Shown here: positions 1 through 10,504 of the stretch, one piece after another
How the letters are laid out: the number at the start of each line of letters is the position of its first letter
Position numbering within the stretch: position 1 is the first letter of the stretch
Source: Micromonospora rhizosphaerae
Lineage (GTDB): Bacteria > Actinomycetota > Actinomycetes > Mycobacteriales > Micromonosporaceae
Length of the DNA stretch: 64,000 nt
Direction: 5' to 3'
Assembly (NCBI RefSeq): GCF_900091465.1
Contig: NZ_FMHV01000002.1
Coordinates: 1,488,001-1,552,000 of the forward strand
Program-made: the position numbers and the translations under genes
The notes under the pieces: model-generated
Told to the model about the DNA's origin: nothing
Seen by the model: the letters and a program-made list of their open reading frames with translations, nothing else
Database searches by the model: none

Positions 1-299
1 CCCATCGAGCCGGCGAGCCCGAGCGCCAGGGTGGCCACGTCGTTCTTGACGTAACGCATGGTGTCGTAGACGGCCATGCCCGCGCTGACCGAGCCGCCCG
101 GCGAGTTGATGTAGAGGAAGATGTCCCGCTTGGGGTCCTCGGCCGCGAGCAGCAGGATCTGCGCGCAGATCTGGTTCGCCGTGGCGTCGGTGACCTCGGT
201 GCCGAGGAAGATGATGCGTTCCTTGAGCAACCGCTCGAAGACCTGGTCACCGAAGGACTGCTGCCCGCCGTCCAGCATCCGAATGTCGTACCCGATCAT
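1..299 (-). CDS. clpP: ATP-dependent Clp protease proteolytic subunit, C-terminal part outside the window
   Basis: Only the first 99 codons are present, read from an ATG at 299 toward the window edge. The fragment matches the ClpP N-terminal region: an [12 protein letters not shown] strand, then [10 protein letters not shown], then GLAGSMG, where Ser97 or so is the expected nucleophile; His and Asp lie outside. ClpP forms tetradecamers that degrade substrates unfolded by ClpX or ClpC. The gene lies 136 bp downstream of a ClgR/PopR-type regulator on the same strand. In Streptomyces that arrangement belongs to the popR-clpP3-clpP4 locus rather than the primary clpP1P2 operon, so this may be an accessory ClpP; the paralogue assignment is inference. 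Confidence 0.93.
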   Translation of the reverse strand, partial: MIGYDIRMLDGGQQSFGDQVFERLLKERIIFLGTEVTDATANQICAQILLLAAEDPKRDIFLYINSPGGSVSAGMAVYDTMRYVKNDVATLALGLAGSM

Positions 300-435
300 C
301 GCGACCGCCCTCCCACGCTGCCGGCGGGCGACGGACCGCCCGGGGAACCGGCGGTCTCCAGCCTCCGGCGGGCGTCGGTCACGGGCCCAGCGATTCTGCC
401 TGCGGCAGATCGGCCGTGGGCAGAACCCGGCCGGG

Positions 436-1089
436 CTACGCGGCGGTCAGCCGCCGTCGGCCCGGCCGGCCCCGCCTGCGGGCCAGCGCCTTCGCAGTAC
501 GCGGTCGGGGGCGCCCGGCCGGTGCGGAGGGGATCAGCCGGATGCGCAGGCCGACCCCGCCGAGCGACGGCCCCAGGTGCGGCGCTGCCCCGCCCACGGA
601 CAGGACGGGCTCGCCGATGCCCAGGCTCGGCCCGCCGACGTGGCGCGAGCGCCCGCCTGCGTCGCCCACCCGGAGCAGGCGGTCGCCCGCGTTCAGGCTC
701 AGGCCGCACACGTGCGGCGTCACCGCGTCCACTTGCGGCGCCGAGCCGTCCGGGTGGAAGCCGATCCGCAGGCGCGGACCGGCGGCGTCGGCCCGGGCGG
801 CCGGCACCCGTTCGAGCCGAGCCAGGCTCACCCCGGACGTCGCGGGGACCCGCCGCTCGACCCGGCGCAGCTCGTCGCGGGCCTCTTCCAGCAGGTCGGA
901 GAGGTTGAGCCCGAGCGCCCGGCAGATCGCCGCGAGCACCTCGGAGGAGGCCTCCTTGCGGCCGCGTTCCACCTCTGACAGGTAGGGCAGCGACACCCCG
1001 GCCGCCGCCGCCACCTCGCGCAACGTGCGGCCCTGCCGCAGCCGCACCCGCCGCAGCACCCCGCCGATCACCCGTCGCAGCAACGACAT
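436..1089 (-). CDS. ClgR/PopR-like XRE-family transcriptional regulator
   Basis: The protein has 217 residues. Residues 1-75 form a ClgR-type helix-turn-helix with the sequence [20 protein letters not shown] followed by a [18 protein letters not shown] segment. This family activates clp protease genes. The start at 1089 is chosen because GAGGAGG lies seven bases upstream; an in-frame ATG at 1128 would add residues atypical for the family. The rest is a roughly 120-residue low-complexity tail rich in Gly, Arg and Pro, longer than in most ClgR proteins, and it ends in Ala-Ala. In Streptomyces, ClgR and PopR are themselves degraded by ClpP through two C-terminal alanines, so the same feedback is plausible here with the adjacent clpP. 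Confidence 0.85.
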   Translation of the reverse strand: MSLLRRVIGGVLRRVRLRQGRTLREVAAAAGVSLPYLSEVERGRKEASSEVLAAICRALGLNLSDLLEEARDELRRVERRVPATSGVSLARLERVPAARADAAGPRLRIGFHPDGSAPQVDAVTPHVCGLSLNAGDRLLRVGDAGGRSRHVGGPSLGIGEPVLSVGGAAPHLGPSLGGVGLRIRLIPSAPAGRPRPRTAKALARRRGRPGRRRLTAA

Positions 1090-1260
1090 GCGGGCCTCCT
1101 CGCGGTCCTCGTCCTGGGAGTCCATCATGCCGCGTACGCACGCGGTGCACCGGCCCGGCCGAATCCCGTGTGCCCGGGCCGGCCGCGCTCATCGCCAGAC
1201 GAGCCGTACCCGCTATGTTGTGCTCGTGCAGGCGACGACGGAGTCGGGGCAGGACCGCCG

Positions 1261-2274
1261 GTGATCCATTTTCCCGCGCAACGGCGGGGGCCGCTCGGCG
1301 CGCTCAGTCTGCGCCTGCTCGCCGCCCTGGCCCTGGTCTTCGCCGTGGTCGCCGTGGTCTGGATCGACCGGGACGGCTACCGCGACGTCAACGAGGACGG
1401 GCTGACCCTCCTCGACTGCTTCTACTACGCGGTGGTCTCGCTCTCCACCACCGGGTACGGCGACATCACCCCGGCGGCGCCCTCGGCGCGGCTGGTGAAC
1501 GTCCTGTTCGTCACCCCGGCCCGGGTGCTCTTCCTGATCATCCTGGTCGGCACCACCCTGGAAGTCCTGACCGAGCAGTACCGGACCGGCCGTCGCCTGT
1601 CGCGGTGGAGGAGGACCGTGAAGGACCACGTCATCATCTGTGGCTACGGCACGAAGGGCCGCAGTGCGGTCTCCGCCCTGCTGGAGAACGGGCTGGAGAG
1701 GTCCCGGATCGTGGTGGTGGAGCGCAGCGGCGCGGCCCTGCGCCAGGCCACCTCGGCCGGTCTGGTCGCCATCGAGGGCTCGGCGACCCGTTCCTCAGTG
1801 CTGGAGGAGGCGCACGTCCGGACCGCCAAGGCGGTGATCATCGCGACCGACAGCGACGACGCCTCGGTGCTGGTGGCGCTGACCGTCCGGCAGCTCACCG
1901 CCGGCCAGGTCCGGATCATCGCGGCGGCACGCGAGGCGGAGAACGCACCGTTGCTCAAGCAGAGCGGCGCGCACCACGTCATCGTCTCCTCCGCCACCGC
2001 CGGCCGCCTGCTCGGCCTCTCCACCTCCGCCCCGCCGCTGATCGACGTGGTGGAGGATCTGCTCACCCCGGGGCAGGGCATGGCGCTGGCCATGCGCTCC
2101 GCCGAGCGTGACGAGGTGGGGCGCTCCCCTCGTGAGCTGGATGCGCTGGTCATCGCCCTGGTCCGGCGGGGCAAGGTGGTCACCCTCAACGAAAAGGCCG
2201 GTGCGATGATCGAGACCGGCGACATGCTGGTGCACGTCCGCGACGACCGTCCCCAGTCGACACCCGTCATCTGA
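1261..2274 (+). CDS. Potassium channel with TrkA-N (RCK) regulatory domain
   Basis: This 337-residue protein has a transmembrane helix near residues 10-30, a pore helix with the K+ selectivity filter TTGYGD near residue 60, a second helix (VLFLIILVGTTLEVL), then a cytoplasmic Rossmann-type RCK domain beginning HVIICGYGTKG near residue 120. The two-helix plus RCK layout is that of MthK-like ligand-gated K+ channels. The last 60 residues resemble an RCK-C lobe. GTG at 1261 is preferred because it places the first helix directly after a short basic N-terminus; upstream in-frame codons encode unlikely sequence. No partner gene is adjacent, but three further K+-transporter-like genes lie at 26-32 kb. 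Confidence 0.9.
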   Translation: MIHFPAQRRGPLGALSLRLLAALALVFAVVAVVWIDRDGYRDVNEDGLTLLDCFYYAVVSLSTTGYGDITPAAPSARLVNVLFVTPARVLFLIILVGTTLEVLTEQYRTGRRLSRWRRTVKDHVIICGYGTKGRSAVSALLENGLERSRIVVVERSGAALRQATSAGLVAIEGSATRSSVLEEAHVRTAKAVIIATDSDDASVLVALTVRQLTAGQVRIIAAAREAENAPLLKQSGAHHVIVSSATAGRLLGLSTSAPPLIDVVEDLLTPGQGMALAMRSAERDEVGRSPRELDALVIALVRRGKVVTLNEKAGAMIETGDMLVHVRDDRPQSTPVI

Positions 2275-2355
2275 CCGTCCCGATCCGCTGCCGGGCCGGC
2301 CGGCGCGCCGCAGCGTCCGCTCGCCGCCGGCGCAGCGCCGGGGTGGCGCGGGCAC

Positions 2356-2865
2356 TCAGCAGGCGGCGCCCGGCTCCCGGTCGTCCGTGATCGCACCGGC
2401 GCAGGCCGCCGACGCGTCGGCGCAGGTCACCGGCGACCCGCTGGCCGCCCGCCGGAGCAGCTCGTAGAGCGTTTCGCGCTCGGCCGGATCCAGTGCGCCG
2501 AGCACCTCGTCCTCGGCGGCGGCGAGGCCACACTCCGCCTCGTTGAGGCGTTTCGCACCGGTCTCGGTGAGGCTCACCACGTGCCGGCGACGGTCCTCGG
2601 GTGAGCGCCGCCGCTCGACCAGGCCCGCCGCCTCCAGGTCGTTGAGCAGCCCGACGACGTTCGTGCCGTCGATCTGCAGGGTGCCGGCCAGGGCCTGCTG
2701 ACTGATGTCGCCCGCGCTGCGCAGCACGGTGAGCGCGACGAGGTGCCGGGGCCGCAGGCCGAGCGGCGCCAGCACCGACTCCGACCGCAGCCGCATACGC
2801 CGGGCGAGGTAGTCGAGCAGCGCCCCGGAGCGGCGCTCCGACTGGTCGACCGGCACGGCAGGCAT
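2356..2865 (-). CDS. MarR-family transcriptional regulator
   Basis: This 169-residue winged-helix protein has recognition-helix and wing sequences typical of MarR (LQIDGTNVVGLLNDLEAAGL, then ERRRSPEDRRRHVVSLT around residues 75-110). It is transcribed away from an FMN-dependent azoreductase gene with an 84-bp spacer that must carry both promoters. MarR/azoreductase divergons such as YodB and MhqR in Bacillus respond to quinones and electrophiles, so it probably represses azoR and itself. A cysteine pair sits in the C-terminal tail (CADASAAC) and one further cysteine ends the protein. These could act as redox sensors, but that is speculation. Confidence 0.88.
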   Translation of the reverse strand: MPAVPVDQSERRSGALLDYLARRMRLRSESVLAPLGLRPRHLVALTVLRSAGDISQQALAGTLQIDGTNVVGLLNDLEAAGLVERRRSPEDRRRHVVSLTETGAKRLNEAECGLAAAEDEVLGALDPAERETLYELLRRAASGSPVTCADASAACAGAITDDREPGAAC

Positions 2866-2949
2866 GTGACCCAGTTTACCCGGACCGCAGAACATGGGCC
2901 TGCTATAAATGGTTGGCGCTACACAAACGATCCGTGGAGGATTAGCCAA

Positions 2950-3597
2950 ATGCCACACCTGTTGCACATCGATTCGAGCATCCGGGGCGAGCACTCGGTC
3001 AGCCGGCAGCTCACCGCCCGCGCCGCCGCAGCCTGGCGGGCCGCCCACCCGGGTGGCACGGTCACCTACCGAGACCTCGGCAGGGAGCCGCTGCCGCACC
3101 TCGACGAGGCGGGCGGCCTGGCGCGCATGGTGCCGCCGGAGCAGCACACGCCGGCGCAGCGCGCGTCCTGGCAACTGAGTGAGCACCTGGTGGACGAGGT
3201 GAAGCGGGCCGACACGGTCCTGCTGGGCCTCCCGCTCTACAACTACGGCACACCGAGCAGCGTGAAGGCCTGGGTCGACCACCTCATCGCGCCGGGGATC
3301 GCGTACGACCCGGGCACCGGCACGGGTCTGCTGGGTGGCCGGGAGTTCATCGTGCTGGCCAGCCGGGGTGGTGGCTACGGCCCCGGCACGCCGCGCGAGG
3401 GCTGGGACCACGCCGAGCCATGGCTTCCGCACGGCATCTCCATGACCGGTCTGGAGCCGCGCTTCATCTCCGCCGAGCTGACGCTCGCTCCGGTGAACCC
3501 GGCCATGGCCGAGCTGATCCCCCTGCACGAGGCGAGCCTCGCCACGGCCGAGCGGGAGATCGACCAGCTCTGGCTGCCGGCCTCCGCCGCGGTCTGA
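2950..3597 (+). CDS. azoR: FMN-dependent NADH-azoreductase
   Basis: This 215-residue flavodoxin-fold protein contains the AzoR signatures HIDSSIRGEHSVSRQL at the N-terminus, which binds the FMN phosphate, and LPLYNYGTPSSVKAWVDH near residues 95-112. Later comes GGGYGPGTP near residue 140. AzoR homodimers reduce azo bonds and quinones using NADH, mainly as detoxification. The ATG at 2950 follows GGAGG at 2936-2940. The neighbouring divergent MarR gene is its likely regulator, and a strong hairpin lies just after the stop codon. Confidence 0.9.
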   Translation: MPHLLHIDSSIRGEHSVSRQLTARAAAAWRAAHPGGTVTYRDLGREPLPHLDEAGGLARMVPPEQHTPAQRASWQLSEHLVDEVKRADTVLLGLPLYNYGTPSSVKAWVDHLIAPGIAYDPGTGTGLLGGREFIVLASRGGGYGPGTPREGWDHAEPWLPHGISMTGLEPRFISAELTLAPVNPAMAELIPLHEASLATAEREIDQLWLPASAAV

Positions 3598-3613
3598 CCG
3601 CGCTGAGACGAAC

Positions 3614-3652
3614 GGAAGGGTGGTCACTCCGCACGGAGTGACCACCCTTTCC
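3614..3652. terminator. Bidirectional terminator between azoR and korB
   Basis: A nearly perfect hairpin has arms at 3616-3631 and 3634-3649 (16 pairs, AAGGGTGGTCACTCCG and its complement) and is followed by a short T run. It lies between two convergent genes and could end transcription of both. Confidence 0.8.
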
Positions 3653-3673
3653 GATGAGCGGCGCAGCGACGGG

Positions 3674-4700
3674 TCAGAGGATCGTCCAGGTGTCGCCGCT
3701 GGCGAGCAGGCCGGCAAGCTGCTGCTCCTGAGTCTCGGTGACCGTCGACCGGGCCGTGGTCACCTGCTCCTGCACGACCGTGTCGTACGACGGGCGGGTC
3801 ACCGAGCGGAACACCCCGATCGGGGTGTTGCGCAGGTCGTGCCCGGGCAGCCGGGACAGCGCGAAGGCGTAGGCGGGGTCGGCGACCGTGGCGTCGTGCA
3901 CGACGATCTCCTCGGCCGGGGTGGTCGCCGTCTCGCGTACCTCCAGGCCGAACCCGCCCGGCGGGTGGACGACGCAGAACTGGCCGTCCTTGCCGAAGGT
4001 GATCGGCTGCCCGTGCTCCAGCCGGATCAGGAAGTCGTCGCGGGTGGCCGGCTCCTTGAGCTGGTCGAACGCGCCGTCGTTGAAGATGTTGCAGTTCTGG
4101 TAGATCTCCACGAACGCGGAGCCCTGGTGCTCGGCGGCGGCCCGCAGCACCGACTGCAGGTGCTTGCGGTCGGAGTCGATGGTCCGGCCGACGAAGGTCG
4201 CCTCCGCGCCGAGCGCCAGCGAGAGCGGGTTGAACGGCGCGTCCGCCGAGCCCACCGGGGTCGACTTGGTGATCTTGCCGACCTCGGAGGTCGGGGAGTA
4301 CTGACCCTTGGTCAGGCCGTAGATCCGGTTGTTGAAGAGCAGGATCTTGAGGTTGACGTTGCGGCGCAGCGTGTGGATCAGGTGGTTGCCCCCGATCGAG
4401 AGCGCGTCGCCGTCACCGGTGACCACCCAGACCGACAGGTCCGGGCGGGACACCGACAGGCCGGTGGCGATCGCCGGGGCGCGGCCGTGGATCGAGTGCA
4501 TCCCGTAGGTGTTCATGTAGTACGGGAAGCGCGACGAGCAGCCGATCCCGGAGACGAAGACGATGTTCTCCCGCGGGATGTTCAGCTCCGGCATGAACTG
4601 CTGGACGGCGGCCAGGATCGCGTAGTCACCGCAGCCGGGGCACCAGCGCACCTCCTGGTCGGACTTGAAGTCCTTGGCGGTGAGCTTGAGGGCGACGGGC

Positions 4701-4708
<8 letters not shown>
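3674..4708 (-). CDS. korB: 2-oxoglutarate:ferredoxin oxidoreductase subunit beta
   Basis: The protein has 344 residues. Cys23 and Cys26 (WCPGCGDY) and the cysteine in GIGCSSR are the expected [4Fe-4S] ligands, with a fourth candidate in YQNCNIF. The thiamine diphosphate motif runs from GDGDALSIGG to LLFNN near residues 97-126, and IYGLTKGQYSP follows. With KorA it oxidatively decarboxylates 2-oxoglutarate to succinyl-CoA and passes electrons to ferredoxin, an alternative to 2-oxoglutarate dehydrogenase. The start codon overlaps the 3' end of korA by 8 bp, so the two are translationally coupled. Homologue of M. tuberculosis Rv2454c. Confidence 0.95.
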
Positions 4709-6548
<1,840 letters not shown>

Positions 6549-6862
6549 GCCCCCACCTCGCTTCGCTCAGCGCCGTCGCACGGGTGGCTGAACATGTTGG
6601 TGACCCCGCCTTGCCCGGCCACGTGACCTCCTTGACACGCTGCTGCCGCCGGCCATCCGAAGCCCGTCCGGCCCGCTCGATTCCTCACGTCAGAGCCTAC
6701 GTCGGTCCGTTAGGGCGACCTTGGTGGAGGTCCGCCGTATGAGACCCCATCGGGCCGCTGTATGCCCGGCTTTGTGGTGTTTAGTACCAGCAGCCGTAAC
6801 CCAGATCACCGCACGCCCGAATGACCTGGTCGGCCGGGGAGGACGGGACGGGCGGACGCGGA
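6549..6862. other. Intergenic region upstream of korA, no gene found
   Basis: This 314-bp spacer separates the korA start from the 3' end of the surface-protein gene, both on the minus strand. It must carry the korA promoter. Its middle (about 6700-6800) is less GC-rich than the flanks. I see no credible reading frame, tRNA or strong hairpin. Confidence 0.6.
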
Positions 6863-8272
6863 TCATTCCGAGCTGGCGGGCCCCGCGGCCGGGTCGGGCG
6901 CCGGCTCGGTCATCCGTCGGCGCAGCGAGATGGTGGCCAGCGCGAGCGCGAGCACCACCAGCAGTCCGGAGACCGCGATCAGCGTGATCGCCGTCCGCTG
7001 CACCGAGCTGAGGCCGTCGTCTTCGGCACCCTGTTCGGCGACGGCGAGCACACCCTGGGAGCCGGTCGGGACGGGGGTGCCGATCGGCGGGGTGGACAGC
7101 GCCGCCGCCGCGGTGATCCGGAAGCTCATCTGCACCTGTCGGCTCCGGCCGCTGCGCGGATCCAACCGGCCGACGACCGCGCCGGCCAGCGGGGCCCGGC
7201 GCTGGGCCTCCGGCGTCGCGGTCACCGGCAGCCGCAGGGTGGCGTCGCGTCCCGCCGGCACGGTGCCGAGGTCGCACCGGGTCCGCTCCGGCGTCACCGC
7301 GACGCAGCCCGGTGGCGGGCTGGACGCGGTCACCCCGTCGGGGAGGGTCACCTCGACCCGGCCGGCTGCGTGGATCTTGCCCGTGTTGCCGAGGCGCACG
7401 GCCAGGCTGCTCGGGCCGCCGTTGATGTCGAAGACCACCTCGTCGGCGCGGAGCGAGATGCCGGGCACCGGCGGGCCGGGCGGGAAGAGCACGGCGAAGC
7501 CCTCGCCGTCCTCGGCCGAGCCGGTGACGCCCGGGGCGGTCGCGGTCACCCGGACCGACCCGCTGAGCGGCATGGAACGCCAGGCGGTCCCGCTGACCCG
7601 GACCCGGATTGAGGCGTTGAACCGGGCGCCCGGGGCGGTGGTCCACTCGCCGCAGCGGTAATTGCCGCCACCGGCGGCCGCGCATCCGGCGGTCCCGGCG
7701 TCGCTCACCCCGGCCGGCAGCGTGTACCGGAGGCGGAGCCGTTCCGGTGCGGTCCCGGTGTTCGTGACGGTGACCCGCAGCGTGGTCACGGTGCTGCGGG
7801 CGTTCCAGTAGGCCGGGGTGAGCGAGATGTCCTCGGTGGTCACCCGGACGCCGAGTTGACCGGCGGGCGGCTGGCCGGCCCCGGATCTGGCCGGGGGCGG
7901 GGGCGCGGGGGCCGACGCGGTTGGTGCCGTCGTGGTCGGGACCGGGTTGGGAGCGGTGGTGGCCGGCGCCGGCTCGGTCGTCGGCGGCGCCGGCGGTGTC
8001 GTCTCCGGCGGCGCGCTCTCGGTCGGTGGCGCCGTGGTTGGCGCCGGTTCCGGCGGATCCACTGTGGGCGTGGGATCCGTCGGGTCGGTGCCGGACTCAC
8101 CCGCCGGATCGGTGGCGGCGGTGACCACGCCGGTGACCGTCGGCGACGCGGCCGCCCACTCGGGCGCCAGCGCGACCGCCGCCGCGAGACCGGCGGCGAG
8201 CGACGCCGCGAGCAGTACGGAGGTACGTCGGTCAGCGACCCGCCGATCGGGGCGTACGGGCAGGCGGGCCAT
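6863..8272 (-). CDS. Secreted, membrane-anchored protein with Pro/Thr-rich stalk and Ig-like repeats
   Basis: This 469-residue protein has an N-terminal signal/anchor helix (residues 17-42), then a roughly 90-residue Pro/Thr/Ala-rich low-complexity segment, then about 270 residues of beta-rich sequence. That part includes two segments of the form LRVTVTNTGTAPERLRLRYTL and LAVRLGNTGKIHAAGRVEVTL, which look like tandem DUF11/CARDB-type immunoglobulin-like modules. A C-terminal helix (ITLIAVSGLLVVLALALA) with basic residues after it anchors the protein, topologically outside-facing. Two pairs of cysteines in the Ig-like part could form disulfides. No enzymatic motif is visible; adhesion or cell-wall spacing is a guess. 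Confidence 0.7.
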   Translation of the reverse strand: MARLPVRPDRRVADRRTSVLLAASLAAGLAAAVALAPEWAAASPTVTGVVTAATDPAGESGTDPTDPTPTVDPPEPAPTTAPPTESAPPETTPPAPPTTEPAPATTAPNPVPTTTAPTASAPAPPPPARSGAGQPPAGQLGVRVTTEDISLTPAYWNARSTVTTLRVTVTNTGTAPERLRLRYTLPAGVSDAGTAGCAAAGGGNYRCGEWTTAPGARFNASIRVRVSGTAWRSMPLSGSVRVTATAPGVTGSAEDGEGFAVLFPPGPPVPGISLRADEVVFDINGGPSSLAVRLGNTGKIHAAGRVEVTLPDGVTASSPPPGCVAVTPERTRCDLGTVPAGRDATLRLPVTATPEAQRRAPLAGAVVGRLDPRSGRSRQVQMSFRITAAAALSTPPIGTPVPTGSQGVLAVAEQGAEDDGLSSVQRTAITLIAVSGLLVVLALALATISLRRRMTEPAPDPAAGPASSE

Positions 8273-8402
8273 CTGTCCTCCGTGACGATCAGTGAGCTCT
8301 CATTATTCGGTAATAGTTGTCGCGCGGCACTAGTCCCGGAAGAAACAAGTCCGTAACGTGTCCGGTACGGCGATGAGGGCCGACCCGGTAGGCTGACCGA
8401 TC

Positions 8403-8780
8403 GTGACCGGTTACCTCGGCTCGTACGCCACGCTCGGTCTCCTCCTGCTCGCCAGCGTTCTCTTCTTCGTTACGGCGTTCTCGGCCAATCGGGTGTTACG
8501 TCCTGGCCGTCCGGCCGATCCCTGGGGCAAGAGGACCAGCTACGAGTGCGGGCTCGACCCGGTCGGGGGCGACTGGGCCCAGATGCAGATCCGCTACTAC
8601 GTCTACGCGTATCTCTACGTGCTCTTCGCGGTCGAGGCCGTGTTCCTCTTCCCCTGGGCGCTGGTCTTCGACCGGCCCGGGTTCGGCGTGACCACCGTGG
8701 TTGAGATGGCGATCTTCGTGGCCGTGGTGGCGCTCGGCATCCTCTACGCCTGGCGGAAGAACATCCTCCGCTGGACCTGA
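8403..8780 (+). CDS. NuoA-like NADH-quinone oxidoreductase subunit A, isolated from a nuo operon
   Basis: This 125-residue protein has three transmembrane helices and the NuoA signature YECGLDPVGGDWAQMQIRYYVYAYLYVLFAVEAVFLFPWA around residues 48-88, including the conserved acidic and aromatic residues of the Complex I membrane arm. The GTG start at 8403 begins right at the first helix. No nuoB or other subunit gene follows: the next gene, folP2, is convergent. It is therefore an orphan paralogue, either an assembly or spare subunit or a remnant of a duplicated operon. Confidence 0.85.
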   Translation: MTGYLGSYATLGLLLLASVLFFVTAFSANRVLRPGRPADPWGKRTSYECGLDPVGGDWAQMQIRYYVYAYLYVLFAVEAVFLFPWALVFDRPGFGVTTVVEMAIFVAVVALGILYAWRKNILRWT

Positions 8781-8809
8781 CCCGGTCCGCGCCGCTTCGG
8801 CCGCTGCCG

Positions 8810-9679
8810 TCAGGCCAGGCCGCGGCGGGTCGCGGTGGGCGGGCGGTCGCCCTTGATCGAGGCGACCATGTCCAGCACCCGACGGGTCTCGCGGACCTGG
8901 TGGGCGCGGAACACCCGGGCCCCGAGCCACGCCGAGACGGCCGTCGCGGCCAGGGTGCCCTCGAGGCGTTCGGGCACCGGCAGGTCGAGTGTCTCGCCGA
9001 TGAAATCCTTGTTCGACAGGGCGACCAGCAGCGGCCAGCCGGTGCCGGAGAGCTCCGCCAGCCGGCGGGTGATCTCCAGCGAGTGCCAGGTGTTCTTGCC
9101 GAAGTCGTGCGCCGGATCGATCAGGATGCCGTCGGGGCGTACGCCGAGGGCGACCGCGCGCTCGGCGAGCCCGGTCACGGTCCCGATCACGTCGGCCACC
9201 ACGTCGTCGAAGGCGGCGCGGTGCGGCCGGGTACGCGGGATGAGCCCGCCGGCGTGCGAGCAGACCAGCCCGGCGCCGGTCTCCGCGGCGACCCCGGCCA
9301 GCGCGGGGTCGGCCCCCGACCAGGTGTCGTTCAGCAGATCGGCGCCGGCGGCCACCGCCTCCACCGCGACCTCCGCCCGCCAGGTGTCGATGGAGATGAC
9401 CACGTCGGGGAAGGCCGCCCGGACCGCGGCGATGGTGGCAACCGTACGGCGGATCTCCTCGGCCACGTCCACCTCGTCGCCCGGCCCGGCCTTCACCCCG
9501 CCGATGTCGATGATCTCCGCGCCCTCGGTCACCGCGCGTTCGACCGCGCGCAGCGCGCTGTCGGCCGCGAACGTGGCGCCCCGGTCGAAGAACGAGTCAG
9601 GCGTGCGGTTGACGATCGCCATCACCACCAGCTCGCCCGGGGAGAACGTCCGCCCACCGAGCCGCAGCGCCCCGGCCAT
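8810..9679 (-). CDS. folP2: Dihydropteroate synthase-like protein, FolP2 type
   Basis: This 289-residue TIM-barrel protein carries a DHPS-like start MAIVNRTPDSFFDRGATF but lacks the canonical D-x-G-G-x-S-T-R-P-G loop, having IDIGGVKAGPGDEVD instead. It has CSHAGGLIPRTRPHR near residue 150, as in mycobacterial FolP2 (Rv1207). FolP2 proteins are paralogues that have been reported not to make dihydropteroate. The neighbours are the same as in mycobacteria (DivIVA-like, tag, DUF3117), though gpgS is absent. ATG at 9679 is preferred over GTG at 9685 because AGGAGG sits five bases before it. Confidence 0.82.
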   Translation of the reverse strand: MAGALRLGGRTFSPGELVVMAIVNRTPDSFFDRGATFAADSALRAVERAVTEGAEIIDIGGVKAGPGDEVDVAEEIRRTVATIAAVRAAFPDVVISIDTWRAEVAVEAVAAGADLLNDTWSGADPALAGVAAETGAGLVCSHAGGLIPRTRPHRAAFDDVVADVIGTVTGLAERAVALGVRPDGILIDPAHDFGKNTWHSLEITRRLAELSGTGWPLLVALSNKDFIGETLDLPVPERLEGTLAATAVSAWLGARVFRAHQVRETRRVLDMVASIKGDRPPTATRRGLA

Positions 9680-9829
9680 GCCCACCTCCTGATCTCCGCC
9701 CGCCGTCGGCCGCTGCCGACGCTATCCCGTCCGTCGCCGGCCGGCCCGGCCGGTACGGCCGGTTGCGATTCAATGATCGGAGCGGGTGGTGGGCTCGCTC
9801 GGGGCCGGTCCGCATGCCACGATCTCCCC

Positions 9830-10504
9830 ATGGGTGAGGTTCTGCTCCTCTTGGTGGTGGCGCTGACCGTCGCGGCGGTGGTGTTCGGGGTGACGGTGCT
9901 GGTCTCCGGGCGCGATCCCGGCCTGGCGCCGGCCGAGCCGGACGGACGGGCCGTACCACTGCCGGGCACCCGCCCACTGGAGGAGTCGGACTTAGCCGAG
10001 GTCCGGTTCGACACGGCGCTGCGCGGCTACCGGATGACCCAGGTCGACCAGGCGATGCGCCGGGCGGCCTACGACATCGGCTACAAGTCCGAGCTGATCG
10101 GGGTGCTCGAAGCGGAGGTCCGCGCCCTGCGGGAGGGGCGGACGGCCGACGCCGAGGCGCTGCGCCGGGCCCGTGCGGAGGCGGCCGGCATCGGCCCGGC
10201 CGCCGTCGAGGAAACCTCCCCGGAGGGCGAGCCGGCCGCCGACCGGCCCCCGGCGCCGACCGGCGCGCCGGAGACCGCGCGGCCGGAGACCGATGCCGCG
10301 ACCACGCCGGAGGCCGGCGAGCCGGACGCCACCCTCCGCCCGCCCGCCGATCCCACCTTCTCCCCGGCCACGGACCCCACGGCCGCGGACGCCGAGTCGG
10401 CGGCGAACGGCCGGGCCGGCACCGAGGCCGCGTCCGGGGACGCGGAGGGCGAGGAGGGCTGGGCCCGGGAGCCCGGCGCGGTGGTCCGCTCGGAGTCGGC
10501 GTGA
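9830..10504 (+). CDS. DivIVA-domain membrane protein (Rv1209-like)
   Basis: This 224-residue protein has an N-terminal transmembrane helix (residues 4-25), a DivIVA-type segment VRFDTALRGYRMTQVDQAMRRAAYDIG (residues 60-86) followed by a short coiled coil, and then about 110 residues of Pro/Ala/Glu-rich acidic tail. DivIVA/Wag31 domains sense curved membrane or scaffold polar growth. Its GTGA junction with the next gene is a 4-bp overlap, so the two are translated together. The position next to folP2 and tag matches Rv1209. Precise function is unknown. Confidence 0.78.
   Translation: MGEVLLLLVVALTVAAVVFGVTVLVSGRDPGLAPAEPDGRAVPLPGTRPLEESDLAEVRFDTALRGYRMTQVDQAMRRAAYDIGYKSELIGVLEAEVRALREGRTADAEALRRARAEAAGIGPAAVEETSPEGEPAADRPPAPTGAPETARPETDAATTPEAGEPDATLRPPADPTFSPATDPTAADAESAANGRAGTEAASGDAEGEEGWAREPGAVVRSESA

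Noticed and set aside
296..1192. Overlapping long frames around the clgR-like gene on both strands
   Set aside because: They are Arg/Gly/Ala-rich shadows without family features; the HTH frame is the coding one.
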